Position numbers and translations under genes: made by a program. 64,000 bases of DNA from Pseudovibrio exalbescens DSM 16456 (GTDB lineage: Bacteria; Pseudomonadota; Alphaproteobacteria; Rhizobiales; Stappiaceae), in NCBI RefSeq assembly GCF_000422785.1, contig NZ_AUGS01000011.1:62001-126000 (forward strand), in the 5' to 3' direction. This document shows, piece after piece, positions 18,437 through 26,670 of the stretch. The notes under the pieces were generated by a model. It was given only the letters and a program-made list of their open reading frames with translations. It searched no databases and was not told the origin of the DNA. How positions within the stretch are numbered: the first letter of the stretch is position 1; each line of letters opens with the position of its first letter.

Positions 18437-19939
18437 ATGGCGCAAACCGAAGTTCTGGACGAGACTTCGTATGGCAAGTCACGCCTGCTCGAACAAGCAA
18501 TTCTCCCCGTCTGGCTCAATCAACGCGCCATCTCGAATACAGGGTATATCGGTCTTTGGATTTCCATGGCCGTGATCATCGCCACCTTTCAGTTAGGCGC
18601 TGGCGGTGTTGCGGGCCTGCCTCTGACCACCGTTCTGTTGACGATCTTCATCGCAAACGTTCTGCTCGGTTTTGTCATGATGCTGACGGCCGATATTGGC
18701 ACTGAACATGGGATTTCCTTTGCGGTTTACCTGCGGGCGCCGTTTGGAACGCTTGGAACGCACATTCCCTCCATCTCGCGCGGCATTGTAGCGGCGATCT
18801 GGTTTGGTATTCAGACCTACCTCGGTGCTCTGGCACTGAACGGGATTTTCGCCCATCTGACGGGGTTTGATAATTGGGTGCCCTGGTACATCGGTTTTGC
18901 GGTGCTGCAGGTTGCCAATACCGCGATGGGCATTCGTGCTGTTGAGCTTCTTGCCAAGGTTGCTGCACCCGCCATTCTCGCCATCTCGGTTTGGATGTAT
19001 TTCACACTGGACAATCTGGCAACGGCCAGTGGCAAGGACATCTGGACCTTCGTTGGCGATGCAGAAATGTCCGTGGTTGCGCTATTGGTGGCCAACATGG
19101 CCTTCTGGTCCTCGCTGGCCGTGGACATTCCCAACATCACGCGCTTCATCAAGGTGGAAAGCGGCACCAAGAATTTCTTCAAGCGCAACAAGAACACCTT
19201 TGCTGCCCAGTTCATCGCTTTGCCGGTGGTGCAAGTATGGATTGCCTTCATTGGCGCGATTTCCTTCATCGCTGCTGGAGATTGGAACCCGATCACGGTA
19301 ATCCAGAGCGAAGGTGCGGGTATTACCCTCATCGTCCTCTTGGTCATGGTTGTGCTGGCGCAATGGTCCACCAACACCAGCGCCAATCTCATCCCGGCTG
19401 CCCTCACCTTCATCAATGCAGGGGCGCCATGGATCAACTATGCGATGGGACTGGTTCTGGCAGCGCTGGTTGGAACCATTGCAATGCCTTGGCTGATTTT
19501 GGAGCACCTCTTCACCTATCTCAGTCTCTACGGTGGCATGTTGGCTGCGCTCGGCGGGATCATGATCTGCGACTACTTCGTGATCCGCAAACGGCGGTTG
19601 AACGTGCCGGATCTTTACGAGGAAGAAGGCCAGTTCCACTATCTGGGCGGATGCAACCCGGCAGGACTGATTGCCTGGGCGATTGGCGGAGTGCTGGCAG
19701 TGGTCTTTATCGAGTACTCATATCTCGTGGGCTTTCCCGTTGGCTTCGGTATCTACTACTTGCTGATGAAGGGGTGGGTTCTGCCGCGCTTCAAGCAGGA
19801 TGAAGTGGAACATCCGGATATGGACAAGTATCTGGCCACCAGCGTGGACCGAAACTGGGTCTATGTTCAGGGCAATGGCATGGTGCAGATGGAAACCTCA
19901 GCAATTCCTGCACATGCGCTGGCTCGCGAAGACCTCTAG
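18437..19939 (+). CDS. NCS1-family nucleobase/allantoin/hydantoin permease
   Basis: A 500-residue inner-membrane transporter with about twelve hydrophobic helices. Motifs fit the nucleobase:cation symporter-1 family: LPVWLNQRAISNTGYIGLWI near the start, TEHGISFAVYLRAPFGTLG, SRGIVAAIWFGIQTYLGALAL, ALLVANMAFWSSLAVDIPN and the C-terminal MICDYFVIRKRRLNVPDLY. Substrates in this family include cytosine, uracil, allantoin, hydantoins and thiamine. No catabolic neighbour marks the substrate. It is monocistronic, closed by the terminator at 19968. Confidence 0.88.
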   Translation: MAQTEVLDETSYGKSRLLEQAILPVWLNQRAISNTGYIGLWISMAVIIATFQLGAGGVAGLPLTTVLLTIFIANVLLGFVMMLTADIGTEHGISFAVYLRAPFGTLGTHIPSISRGIVAAIWFGIQTYLGALALNGIFAHLTGFDNWVPWYIGFAVLQVANTAMGIRAVELLAKVAAPAILAISVWMYFTLDNLATASGKDIWTFVGDAEMSVVALLVANMAFWSSLAVDIPNITRFIKVESGTKNFFKRNKNTFAAQFIALPVVQVWIAFIGAISFIAAGDWNPITVIQSEGAGITLIVLLVMVVLAQWSTNTSANLIPAALTFINAGAPWINYAMGLVLAALVGTIAMPWLILEHLFTYLSLYGGMLAALGGIMICDYFVIRKRRLNVPDLYEEEGQFHYLGGCNPAGLIAWAIGGVLAVVFIEYSYLVGFPVGFGIYYLLMKGWVLPRFKQDEVEHPDMDKYLATSVDRNWVYVQGNGMVQMETSAIPAHALAREDL

Positions 19940-19967
19940 GCTCTGCCGCAAATGAAACAGATTGAAG

Positions 19968-20000
19968 ACCCGGCGGGAGAAGCGTCCTGCCGGGTTTTTT
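19968..20000 (+). terminator. Rho-independent terminator after the NCS1 permease
   Basis: ACCCGGC (19968-19974) pairs with GCCGGGT (19989-19995), followed by TTTTTT. Confidence 0.85.
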
Positions 20001-20141
20001 GTAGGTGTGTGACTAAGAGATCATTCACCAAGTGGCCATCAACGCTGATGAGTGTGCTCACTGCCTTGTCCGGTTGGCGTCCTATCTCCTGCAACGTTCC
20101 AGTTGCCACAAATGACACTGATCATACAACAGGAGAAGAAA

Positions 20142-20393
20142 ATGCCAGCAATTGTTCTTGATCAGAACTGGACTAACCTGCCGGGCGGAAAATGGCAGCC
20201 ACAGTTCAACGACAATGGAGTTTGGGTTGACGCAAATGGGCAAACACCAATCAGCTTTCTGCCACTTGTCCGATCAAATCCTGCCGGCGATGAGAAAGCT
20301 CTGAGCGGAGCATTTACCGTGCCGGGCGGGAGTCAGTATCAGGCTCATACCATACCGCAATCCGCCAATCAGGTGCGGCTGAATCCAGTCTGA
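20142..20393 (+). CDS. Small hypothetical protein
   Basis: An 83-residue protein that I do not recognise. The ATG at 20142 follows AGGAGAAGAA closely, which decides this start over an in-frame ATG 90 bases upstream. It starts MPAIVLDQNWTNLPGG and contains KWQPQFNDNGVWVDANGQTP. There is no signal peptide or membrane segment. It is rich in Gly, Asn, Gln and Pro with regularly spaced aromatics, suggesting a small beta-rich soluble domain. It stands alone between two terminators. Confidence 0.6.
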   Translation: MPAIVLDQNWTNLPGGKWQPQFNDNGVWVDANGQTPISFLPLVRSNPAGDEKALSGAFTVPGGSQYQAHTIPQSANQVRLNPV

Positions 20394-20436
20394 TTCAGGG
20401 CGGTCATAATTTGAGCAGGAAAAACGCCACTTGCAA

Positions 20437-20460
20437 CGGCGGGAGAAGGCTCCCCCGCCG
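20437..20460. terminator. Hairpin between convergent small protein and MFS genes
   Basis: CGGCGGGAG pairs with CTCCCCCGCCG (one bulged C) around AAGG. On the minus strand a GCGTTTTT run lies about 15 bases downstream, so it can serve the MFS gene as well. Confidence 0.55.
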
Positions 20461-20468
20461 GAATTTCA

Positions 20469-21629
20469 TCACAAGCCGGAACGCTGACGAACCGCACCAG
20501 AAAAAGCGAGTGAGATGCCCAAAAGAGGCAAGACGGCGGCCAGGCCGAGCTGAATGCCGAATGGTTCGGCGATGAAGCCGATCAACAAGGGGCCAACGAT
20601 AAATCCGGCAATGCCAATCTGAGTAACAAGCGCGACATTACTGGTCGGGTTGGCGCCGTCCTGTTCGGCTGCAGCCGTGATGGCGAGGGGAAAGCCGGTG
20701 GAGACACCAAGGCCGGCGAGTCCAAATCCGATCAGCGCTATTTCTGCGTGAGGGGCAATCAGCAACAGGATGCCGCCACCAACTGCCACGCTCACGCACA
20801 AACGGGCGGTCCGGCCCGCACCTAGACGTGAGCGCATGGTGTCGCCCAAAAAACGGCCCATTGCCATGAACAACGCGAACAGCACATAGCCAAAACCTGA
20901 CGGGCCGGGTCCCAGTGCAAACACATCGCGCAGGTAAATTGCTGACCAGTCGGCCATCGCGCCTTCTGTCATTGCCATTCCGAATAGGAAGCAACAGATG
21001 GCGAGCAATGATCCCGTCAACCTGAGCCTTCCGGGTGTTGCGGAGTTATCCCCGTCCGGCTCCGCCACGTTGGGCAGTGACCATGTTGCCCACAGACAGG
21101 GCAGCGCGACCGCGATTGCCAGAGAGAAAAGGCTTTGAGCCGGACTGGCGCCAATCCAGGCAAAGCTGGAGCCGATAAGGCTGCCGACCAGTACACCAGA
21201 ACTCCAAAAGCCATGGCAGGAAGACATGATCAGGCGACCGCAGCGCCGTTCAATTGCATCTGCGGTGACGTTCATCCCCAACTCGACGGCACCCAGCGAG
21301 GCACCGACAAGAACCAGTGCCGCAAAGAGCCAGCCGATCGTTGGTGCGAGGCTGGCGAGCGGCATGGATGACAGAAAAGCGCAAAAACTTGCAAGAAAAA
21401 CGCATTTGAGCCCATAGCGCGCAACAAGGCGACTGGCAAAGACAAGGGAGCCAACGATGCCGATCGACATGCCGGTCAGAGCAATGGCAAATGCGGCCTC
21501 ACCAGCACCAATGGCCTGTTGAACCTCGGCCAGACGAGGAAACCATGCGCCCAGAATAAGAGGTTGAACGAAAAAGACAAACCGGATCAGCGCGATATCT
21601 CGGCGGCCGTAAACCGAGGTGGCTCCCAT
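20469..21629 (-). CDS. MFS transporter, YbjJ-like
   Basis: A 386-residue membrane protein with roughly twelve helices. The start is VYGRRDIALIRFVFFVQPLILGAWFPRL; the region VELGMNVTADAIERRCGRLIMSSCHGFWSSGVLVGS and the later MTEGAMADWSAIYLRD are typical of the YbjJ/fucose-permease-like branch of the major facilitator superfamily. The substrate is unknown. It is divergent from the siderophore-interacting protein, with an iron box in between, so it may be iron-regulated, but the box lies closer to the other gene. Confidence 0.83.
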   Translation of the reverse strand: MGATSVYGRRDIALIRFVFFVQPLILGAWFPRLAEVQQAIGAGEAAFAIALTGMSIGIVGSLVFASRLVARYGLKCVFLASFCAFLSSMPLASLAPTIGWLFAALVLVGASLGAVELGMNVTADAIERRCGRLIMSSCHGFWSSGVLVGSLIGSSFAWIGASPAQSLFSLAIAVALPCLWATWSLPNVAEPDGDNSATPGRLRLTGSLLAICCFLFGMAMTEGAMADWSAIYLRDVFALGPGPSGFGYVLFALFMAMGRFLGDTMRSRLGAGRTARLCVSVAVGGGILLLIAPHAEIALIGFGLAGLGVSTGFPLAITAAAEQDGANPTSNVALVTQIGIAGFIVGPLLIGFIAEPFGIQLGLAAVLPLLGISLAFSGAVRQRSGL

Positions 21630-21777
21630 GTGAGCGTCCTTTATGAAGTGAGCAAGATTCTGCCAGATACGTGGAGGGTGAAAGTGTTTCTGCTTCGCCC
21701 GTGGCTGGCAAGAGGCATTTGCAACCGGAACGGCTCGCTATCAACTTTTTGCTTGCCCGCTTCACCCGGATTGAATA

Positions 21778-21800
21778 AATATGAGTAAATAACTCATATT
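21778..21800. promoter_or_regulatory. Candidate RirA iron-responsive operator (IRO box)
   Basis: A perfect 9-base inverted repeat, AATATGAGT and ACTCATATT, separated by 5 bases. Its core is TGA (21782-21784), nine bases, TCA (21794-21796), which is exactly the TGA-N9-TCA form of the rhizobial RirA box. It sits 54 bases before the siderophore-interacting protein gene. Confidence 0.65.
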
Positions 21801-21853
21801 AAAGCGATCTGACATTACCTCCCCACACGCCCCTGAATTATAAGGAAAACCGT

Positions 21854-22684
21854 ATGGCTGAAACGTCGAAGCCCCTGCAAAATGCCGCGCCCAGCAAGCC
21901 GTCCGCCCGTTTGTTGTTCGTCAAGTCTGCCCGGTATCTCACGCCCAATATGATACGGATCACCCTCACAGGTGACGAGTTGGAAGGGTTTCCAGAGAAC
22001 CACGAAGGTGCGAATTGCAAGCTCGTGTTCCCTGAGTGCCAAAGGGATCCGGTGGCTTTCCGGGGATATTTCGCTGATGGCATGCCCAAGAAAGGAACCT
22101 TCCCGGTCCGGACTTATACCGTGCGGCATTATCGGCCAGAAACTCAGGAGCTGGATATCGATTTTGTTGCTCACGGAGATGAAGGGCCGGCGACCCGATG
22201 GGCGCAACAGGCCAAGCCCGGGGATTTCCTTATGTTTCGAGGTCCGGGGCCGGTCAAGGTGCCAAAATTTTACGCCCGCTACTATATCGTGGTGGCGGAT
22301 ATGTCTGCCCTGCCCGTTGCCGCTGCAACCTTGGAGGCCATGCCACGTGAAGCTAAGGGCATTGCTGTTTTCGAGATCATGAGTGAAGAGGATAAGCAAC
22401 ACATCGACTTGCCTGATGGCATCGACGTGCACTGGATTGTGCACTCAGACCCGCACGTACCATCCCATGCGGCACTGGAATTCATCCAGTCCCGCGACTG
22501 GCCTGAAGGCCCGATCCAGACCTGTATCGCGGGTGAGCACGGAATGGTACGCGATTTCAAACAGTTCCTCCTGAAAGAAAAACAGGTTCCGGTACGCGAT
22601 ACCTATATCTCCGGCTATTGGAAAATCGGTTTGGTCGAGGATCAGCACCAGATCATGAAGCGGCAGGAGGCTGCGACTTCCTAA
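21854..22684 (+). CDS. Siderophore-interacting protein (FAD-dependent ferric-chelate reductase)
   Basis: A 276-residue cytoplasmic flavoprotein of the ViuB/SIP family that reduces imported ferric siderophore to free the iron. The FAD-binding signature RTYTVRHYRPE is near residue 87. It is preceded by ARYLTPNMIRITLTGDEL and followed by the NAD(P)H-lobe sequence ADMSALPVAAATLEAMP and the acidic stretch EIMSEEDKQHIDL; C-terminal GYWKIGLVEDQHQIMK fits the family. It starts with ATG at 21854 behind AAGGAAAA. The upstream RirA-type box suggests induction on iron depletion. Confidence 0.88.
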   Translation: MAETSKPLQNAAPSKPSARLLFVKSARYLTPNMIRITLTGDELEGFPENHEGANCKLVFPECQRDPVAFRGYFADGMPKKGTFPVRTYTVRHYRPETQELDIDFVAHGDEGPATRWAQQAKPGDFLMFRGPGPVKVPKFYARYYIVVADMSALPVAAATLEAMPREAKGIAVFEIMSEEDKQHIDLPDGIDVHWIVHSDPHVPSHAALEFIQSRDWPEGPIQTCIAGEHGMVRDFKQFLLKEKQVPVRDTYISGYWKIGLVEDQHQIMKRQEAATS

Positions 22685-22693
22685 CAAAAGATA

Positions 22694-22720
22694 TGAACAT
22701 ATGCTCTAAATCATGGAGCA
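22694..22720. promoter_or_regulatory. DUF134-type palindrome, copy 1
   Basis: TGAACATATGCTCT (22694-22707) matches the motif at 23297, and ATGCTC (22701-22706) is answered by GAGCAT (22715-22720). It lies between the siderophore-interacting protein gene and the thioesterase gene. Confidence 0.5.
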
Positions 22721-22817
22721 TGCCAGTGATTGATCTTACAAAGGGCCAGACCAAACGGGCTGGCCTTTATTGCGTCGGACCGGGTTGCATAAAACTTCAG
22801 AACTACAAGAGAACCCC

Positions 22818-23246
22818 ATGACCTTTCTTCCTTATGAAATGGAACCAAACTCAAACCACCAGCACTGCGTTGTCTGTAGTCCCACTGCGCCAGGGTCATT
22901 GGCTTTGGTTTTTACTGCTCATCCAGATGGTTCTGTAACAACAGACTTTTTCCCGGACGAAGCCGTACAGGGGTATACCGGACAGGTTCATGGCGGGATC
23001 ATTGCTTCGCTGTTGGATGCAGCAATGACCCATGTGCTTTTTCAGCGGGGTGTGGAAGCGGTGACCGCGGAACTGAAGGTCCGGTATGTGAAGCCCGTAC
23101 AGCTTAAAAACTCCCTCCGGGTAGCCGCTTGGGAGCCTGAAACAAGCCGGCGCATTTTCGAGCTTTATGGTGAGATCCGACAAGCTGGCAAGGTTGTGGC
23201 ATGGGCGGAAGGCAAGTTTATGAAACGGCCGGCTGCTCGTCCGTAA
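22818..23246 (+). CDS. PaaI/hotdog-fold thioesterase
   Basis: A 142-residue hotdog-fold acyl-CoA thioesterase candidate. GYTGQVHGGIIASLLDAAMTHVLF carries the usual HGG and acidic residue of the active site; the second half, TAELKVRYVKPVQLKNSLRVAAWE, forms the central sheet. Start chosen at the ATG at 22818 (MTFLPYEMEPN); upstream in-frame sequence does not look coding. It is bracketed by copies of the DUF134-associated palindrome and followed by the DUF134 gene, so it is a likely target of that regulator. The acyl substrate is unknown. Confidence 0.82.
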   Translation: MTFLPYEMEPNSNHQHCVVCSPTAPGSLALVFTAHPDGSVTTDFFPDEAVQGYTGQVHGGIIASLLDAAMTHVLFQRGVEAVTAELKVRYVKPVQLKNSLRVAAWEPETSRRIFELYGEIRQAGKVVAWAEGKFMKRPAARP

Positions 23247-23262
23247 TGAACCTATGTTCATT
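23245..23262. promoter_or_regulatory. DUF134-type palindrome, copy 2
   Basis: AATGAACCTATGTTCATT is a near-perfect palindrome that overlaps the last codon of the thioesterase gene. It shares TGAAC and TATG-TCA spacing with copies 1 and 3. Confidence 0.6.
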
Positions 23263-23292
23263 TTGACTTGCATACAGCTCTGTTGTGCGCTA

Positions 23293-23314
23293 ATAATGAA
23301 CATATGCTCATTAT
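23293..23314. promoter_or_regulatory. DUF134-type palindrome, copy 3 (probable operator of the DUF134 gene)
   Basis: A 22-base palindrome centred on TGAACATATGCTCA with ATAA and TTAT flanks. It ends just before the GGAGG ribosome site of the DUF134 gene, the right place for autorepression. Confidence 0.65.
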
Positions 23315-23329
23315 ATGGAGGCTATAACA

Positions 23330-23761
23330 ATGCCACGTCCTAGAAAAACACGCCGTATTCAGGAAGGCAGCCGCGTCCAGTTCTACAAGCCGCAGGGTGT
23401 TCCCATGCGGGAACTGAAAGCGGTCGTGTTGCCCGAAGATGGTCTTGAAGCATTACGCCTCGCCGATGCCGAAGGGCTGGAGCAAGCCGCAGCAGCAGAG
23501 CTGATGGGGATTTCGCGCCCAACCTTTTCTCGCCTGGTTTCTCACGCTCGTACGACAGTTGCGACAGCCTTGACTGAAGGCATGGCGCTCAAAATTGAGG
23601 GCGGAGATGTCGAAATTGGCGAAGATACTGGCTTGATCGAAGACGAGGATAATGGCCGGTGCCGTCGGATGCGCCGCCGCCGCGGGTTTTGTGGCCGGGC
23701 TACGGTCGTCACCGAGGATATTGAAGATCGTCCACGCCGCACCACGGTAGAAACAATCTGA
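23330..23761 (+). CDS. DUF134-family helix-turn-helix DNA-binding protein
   Basis: A 143-residue protein with the family start MPRPRKTRR, then an HTH (residues 38-75: LEALRLADAEGLEQAAAAELMGISRPTFSRLVSHARTTVA), an acidic stretch and a basic Cys-containing tail (CRRMRRRRGFCGR). The ATG at 23330 with GGAGG upstream is preferred over the in-frame ATG at 23315, because family members begin MPRPR. DUF134 proteins are predicted regulators without a well-defined ligand. The palindromes at 22694, 23245 and 23293 are its likely sites. Confidence 0.85.
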   Translation: MPRPRKTRRIQEGSRVQFYKPQGVPMRELKAVVLPEDGLEALRLADAEGLEQAAAAELMGISRPTFSRLVSHARTTVATALTEGMALKIEGGDVEIGEDTGLIEDEDNGRCRRMRRRRGFCGRATVVTEDIEDRPRRTTVETI

Positions 23762-23785
23762 CCGACTGTTTCTTGAAACAGTCGG
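23762..23785. other. Perfect hairpin after the DUF134 gene
   Basis: CCGACTGTTTC (23762-23772) and GAAACAGTCGG (23775-23785) are fully complementary and touch the stop codon. No T-run follows on either strand, so termination is uncertain. Confidence 0.55.
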
Positions 23786-23938
23786 GAAAGTTCAGAAAAC
23801 GGGTCAAGTCGACATGACAGACTGCTGTGTCGCGCGGTAGTCCTCCCCAGATCCGTTTTCTCTAAAGGCAACGTTGGCGCTCACAGGTCCGTCAGGGCCA
23901 TATCCACGCTGCAGTGAGCGTCAGCGTTGTCGTTGCAT

Positions 23939-25117
23939 TTAACTGCCGCGGAAGAATTCCGAGGTGAACGGCAAGGCCGCCGCCCCCACTGCCGAGGCAT
24001 CGCGCTCAATCTCAGAAATGATCGGTTTGGCCACAACCCGCGCTATTCCATAGCGGGGCCGATTGAACCACTCTGTTCGCGCAATGAACATTTCAGCAAG
24101 CTTTCGGGGAATCTCGCCCCCAAAAACAATGGCTTGGGGATCTATGATGGCGCAAATCGCGTTCATCATACGATTGTAGTTCGGGACAACTTCATCCATC
24201 CAATCCGCGACACCCGGCCAATCCGGCTGAAATTCCCGTTTCAGCCGATCAACAGAGGTAATAGAAAGGCCGTTTTCATTCAGGCGTCGGATCAGCAGTT
24301 CAAGTGCCGGGCGTTTGTAGTTGTTCTCATTGTCGAACATGCCGCTGAATTCACCGGCGTTTCCGTGCGCCCCACGTAAAAGCTTGCCATTCATCACGAC
24401 GCCGCCGCCAAACCCGTAGTTGAACGACAAGTATGCGAAATGAGACAGATGGCGTCCGACGCCCATCAGATTCTCGCAGATCGCGGCCGCGTTGGCCCCA
24501 TTTTCGAGCCAGACCGGCGCTTTGAACCGACCGGAAAGCAAGGGGCCCAACTCGATGAGGGACCAATCCTGCAAAGGCAGCGGCGCATTATACTGTGTTC
24601 CGGTAACGTGATAACCCGCAATGGCAAAACCAACACCAAAGAGTTTGTCTTCCGAGCGACCCGAGGACGTGGTCAGCTTGGCAACGGCTTCCTCTATTCG
24701 GTCCAGTGCAGGTTCTCTGTTCAGGCCTTCGATATCAATGGTTAGGGTGTCATGCCCCCCGGCAAAGTCCATCAGGCAGACTCCGGCCTTGTCGGTATTT
24801 ATGGAAATGCCGAGGGTGTAGGCGTAGTCCGGATTGAGGAACACGGCGGGGCTCGGCTGCCCTCGCCCCTTTGGTGGAACCGGATCGCCAATCCTCAATA
24901 GGCCACGCTCTGCCAACGTTTCGACCAAGCGATGCACCGATTGCTGGGTCAGGTCCAGATGACTGATCAGCTCCGCGCGCGCCAGCCCCGGCTTGCGGTG
25001 AATTTCCGAAAGCAGATGGCGCTCATTCCGAGAGGCGACGTCGGCATTGCGGCCCCCTCTTAGAAATGGGGCTCGAATCAAATGACGTGGAGTGTAGGAC
25101 AGATGTACCATTATCAC
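23939..25117 (-). CDS. ROK-family transcriptional regulator
   Basis: A 392-residue regulator with an N-terminal winged HTH (residues 25-80: NERHLLSEIHRKPGLARAELISHLDLTQQSVHRLVETLAERGLL) and a sugar-kinase-like ROK domain (GVGFAIAGYH, YLSFNYGFGGGVVMNGKLLRGAHGNAGEFSGM). The usual CxCxxxGCxE zinc site is missing, as in a subset of ROK regulators. It is transcribed divergently from the Ugp-like operon at 25297 and very likely controls it in response to a sugar or sugar-phosphate. The start could be either of two ATGs six bases apart. Confidence 0.88.
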   Translation of the reverse strand: MIMVHLSYTPRHLIRAPFLRGGRNADVASRNERHLLSEIHRKPGLARAELISHLDLTQQSVHRLVETLAERGLLRIGDPVPPKGRGQPSPAVFLNPDYAYTLGISINTDKAGVCLMDFAGGHDTLTIDIEGLNREPALDRIEEAVAKLTTSSGRSEDKLFGVGFAIAGYHVTGTQYNAPLPLQDWSLIELGPLLSGRFKAPVWLENGANAAAICENLMGVGRHLSHFAYLSFNYGFGGGVVMNGKLLRGAHGNAGEFSGMFDNENNYKRPALELLIRRLNENGLSITSVDRLKREFQPDWPGVADWMDEVVPNYNRMMNAICAIIDPQAIVFGGEIPRKLAEMFIARTEWFNRPRYGIARVVAKPIISEIERDASAVGAAALPFTSEFFRGS

Positions 25118-25251
25118 AGCATAGGTGTGGAAATGACGTCATGAAAGATTTATCTTTCTGGATTGTCGCCTGTTTCCCATGAGTTTTCTTAAGTTGGCTC
25201 TTATTATCACACTTTATGTGTCATTATGTTGTCACACCAAAACTGTGATAA
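25112..25251. promoter_or_regulatory. Divergent promoter with TTATCACA/TGTGATAA elements
   Basis: TTATCACA occurs at 25112-25119 and 25204-25211, and its complement TGTGATAA at 25244-25251. The last two form a 48-base inverted pair just upstream of the binding-protein gene. A TGACGTCA palindrome lies near 25135. These are candidate ROK operator sites. Confidence 0.5.
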
Positions 25252-25296
25252 CTGCCGCGCCAATTCACTTCTGGTCCAAACAATTTGGGGGCGCAA

Positions 25297-26601
25297 ATGA
25301 AACTCTTGAAGATCGCAGCATCCGCGTTGATGCTTTCCACTGCAGCCACAGCGGTTAACGCTGCGCAGTTCGAATTCTGGTACGGCAACACCGGTTCTGT
25401 AGAAACTGCAATTCAGGCCGCTTGCGATGCGTTCAACGCGTCTCAGGAAGAACACACCGCAAACTGCATCGGTCAGGGTGGTTATGAAGCCGGCATGCAG
25501 AAGGCGATCGCGGCCTACCGTTCTGGCAAGCATCCGGTTCTCATTCAGTTCTTTGATGCGGGCACGCTGGATCTGATGCTTTCAGATGCTGTGGTGCCCG
25601 TTCAAGAGATCATGCCAGAGGTCAATTGGGGCGATTATCTGACCGGTGCGCGCTCTTACTATGAAACATCCAAGGGCGAACTCTTCTCTCAGCCTTACAA
25701 TGGTTCCACGCTCATTTTCTACGCCAACATGGAACAACTCGGCGAAGTGGGCGTGAAGGACGTACCTGCCACCTATGAAGAAATGGTGGAAGTTGCTCGC
25801 AAGCTAAAGGAAGCCGGTCACGAATGTCCCGTCACTACGGACGCTCACCCATGGCGTGTTCTTGAACAGTTTTCTGCCCGTCACGGTGCGCCAATTGCCT
25901 CCAACAACAACGGTTACGGCGGTCTGGATGCCGAATACATCTTTAACGAAGGCCCGGTTGCTGACCATCTGAACAACCTTGCCCAGTGGCGTGAAGAAGG
26001 CCTCCTTAAGCTCAATCAGGACACCAAGGCAGGCAAGTACAACGTTGCCTTCAATCAAGGCGAATGCGCCATGATGGAAGCCTCTACCGGTTCATATCGT
26101 TCTGCCTTTGAAGCTCTGGGCGACAAGGTGGAGATCGCGATGGCGCCCATGTATGAAGGCGTTGAGCGCCGCAACACCCTGATCGGTGGCGCGTCCTTGT
26201 GGGTTATGAAGGGCCACGAAGGCGAAAAGCTGGAAGCTGCAAAAGCGTTCCTGAACTACCTGCGCCAGGATGACGTGCAGATCGAGTTCACCCGCATGAC
26301 CGGTTACATGCCTGTCACCCAGTCAGCGCTGACCAAACTGAAGGACAGCGGCAAGGCGGAAATGAAAGAGTTTGCAACCGCTGAAATGGGCGTGAACTCC
26401 TTGAACCAGCCGGGTGACGCGAACAGCCGTGGCCTGCGACTGGGCTTCTACGTGCAGTTCCGCGACATCTTCATGGAAGGAACCCAAAAGGCATTCAACG
26501 GCGGCCAGACCATGCAGGCGGCCCTCGATGCAGCCAAGGCCCGCGGTGATGCCCTGCTGCGTCGCTTCGAACAAACCTACCGCGGCGTTGAACTGCCTTA
26601 A
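25297..26601 (+). CDS. ugpB: ABC transporter substrate-binding protein, UgpB-like
   Basis: A 434-residue periplasmic binding protein with signal peptide KLLKIAASALMLSTAATAVNAA. The mature protein begins QFEFWYGNTGSVETAIQAACDAFNASQ, close to the UgpB pattern. YRSGKHPVLIQFFDAGTLDLM, YNGSTLIFYANMEQL and SLWVMKGHEGEKLEAAKAFLNYL follow. The start is the ATG at 25297; a TTG 12 bases upstream is in frame but has a poorer setting. With the glycerophosphodiesterase in the same operon, a glycerol-3-phosphate or glycerophosphodiester ligand is likely. Confidence 0.85.
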   Translation: MKLLKIAASALMLSTAATAVNAAQFEFWYGNTGSVETAIQAACDAFNASQEEHTANCIGQGGYEAGMQKAIAAYRSGKHPVLIQFFDAGTLDLMLSDAVVPVQEIMPEVNWGDYLTGARSYYETSKGELFSQPYNGSTLIFYANMEQLGEVGVKDVPATYEEMVEVARKLKEAGHECPVTTDAHPWRVLEQFSARHGAPIASNNNGYGGLDAEYIFNEGPVADHLNNLAQWREEGLLKLNQDTKAGKYNVAFNQGECAMMEASTGSYRSAFEALGDKVEIAMAPMYEGVERRNTLIGGASLWVMKGHEGEKLEAAKAFLNYLRQDDVQIEFTRMTGYMPVTQSALTKLKDSGKAEMKEFATAEMGVNSLNQPGDANSRGLRLGFYVQFRDIFMEGTQKAFNGGQTMQAALDAAKARGDALLRRFEQTYRGVELP

Positions 26602-26625
26602 CTCCCCAATCACGCGAACCATGGC

Positions 26626-26650
26626 GGGCCGGTGCATCCGGCCCCCTTTT
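26626..26650 (+). other. Hairpin between ugpB and ugpA
   Basis: GGGCCGG pairs with CCGGCCC around TGCAT, followed by CCTTTT. A partial terminator or 3'-end stabiliser here would keep binding-protein transcript above permease transcript, which is common in such operons. Confidence 0.55.
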
Positions 26651-26670
26651 CCCGTTAAAGGCCGACTTCC

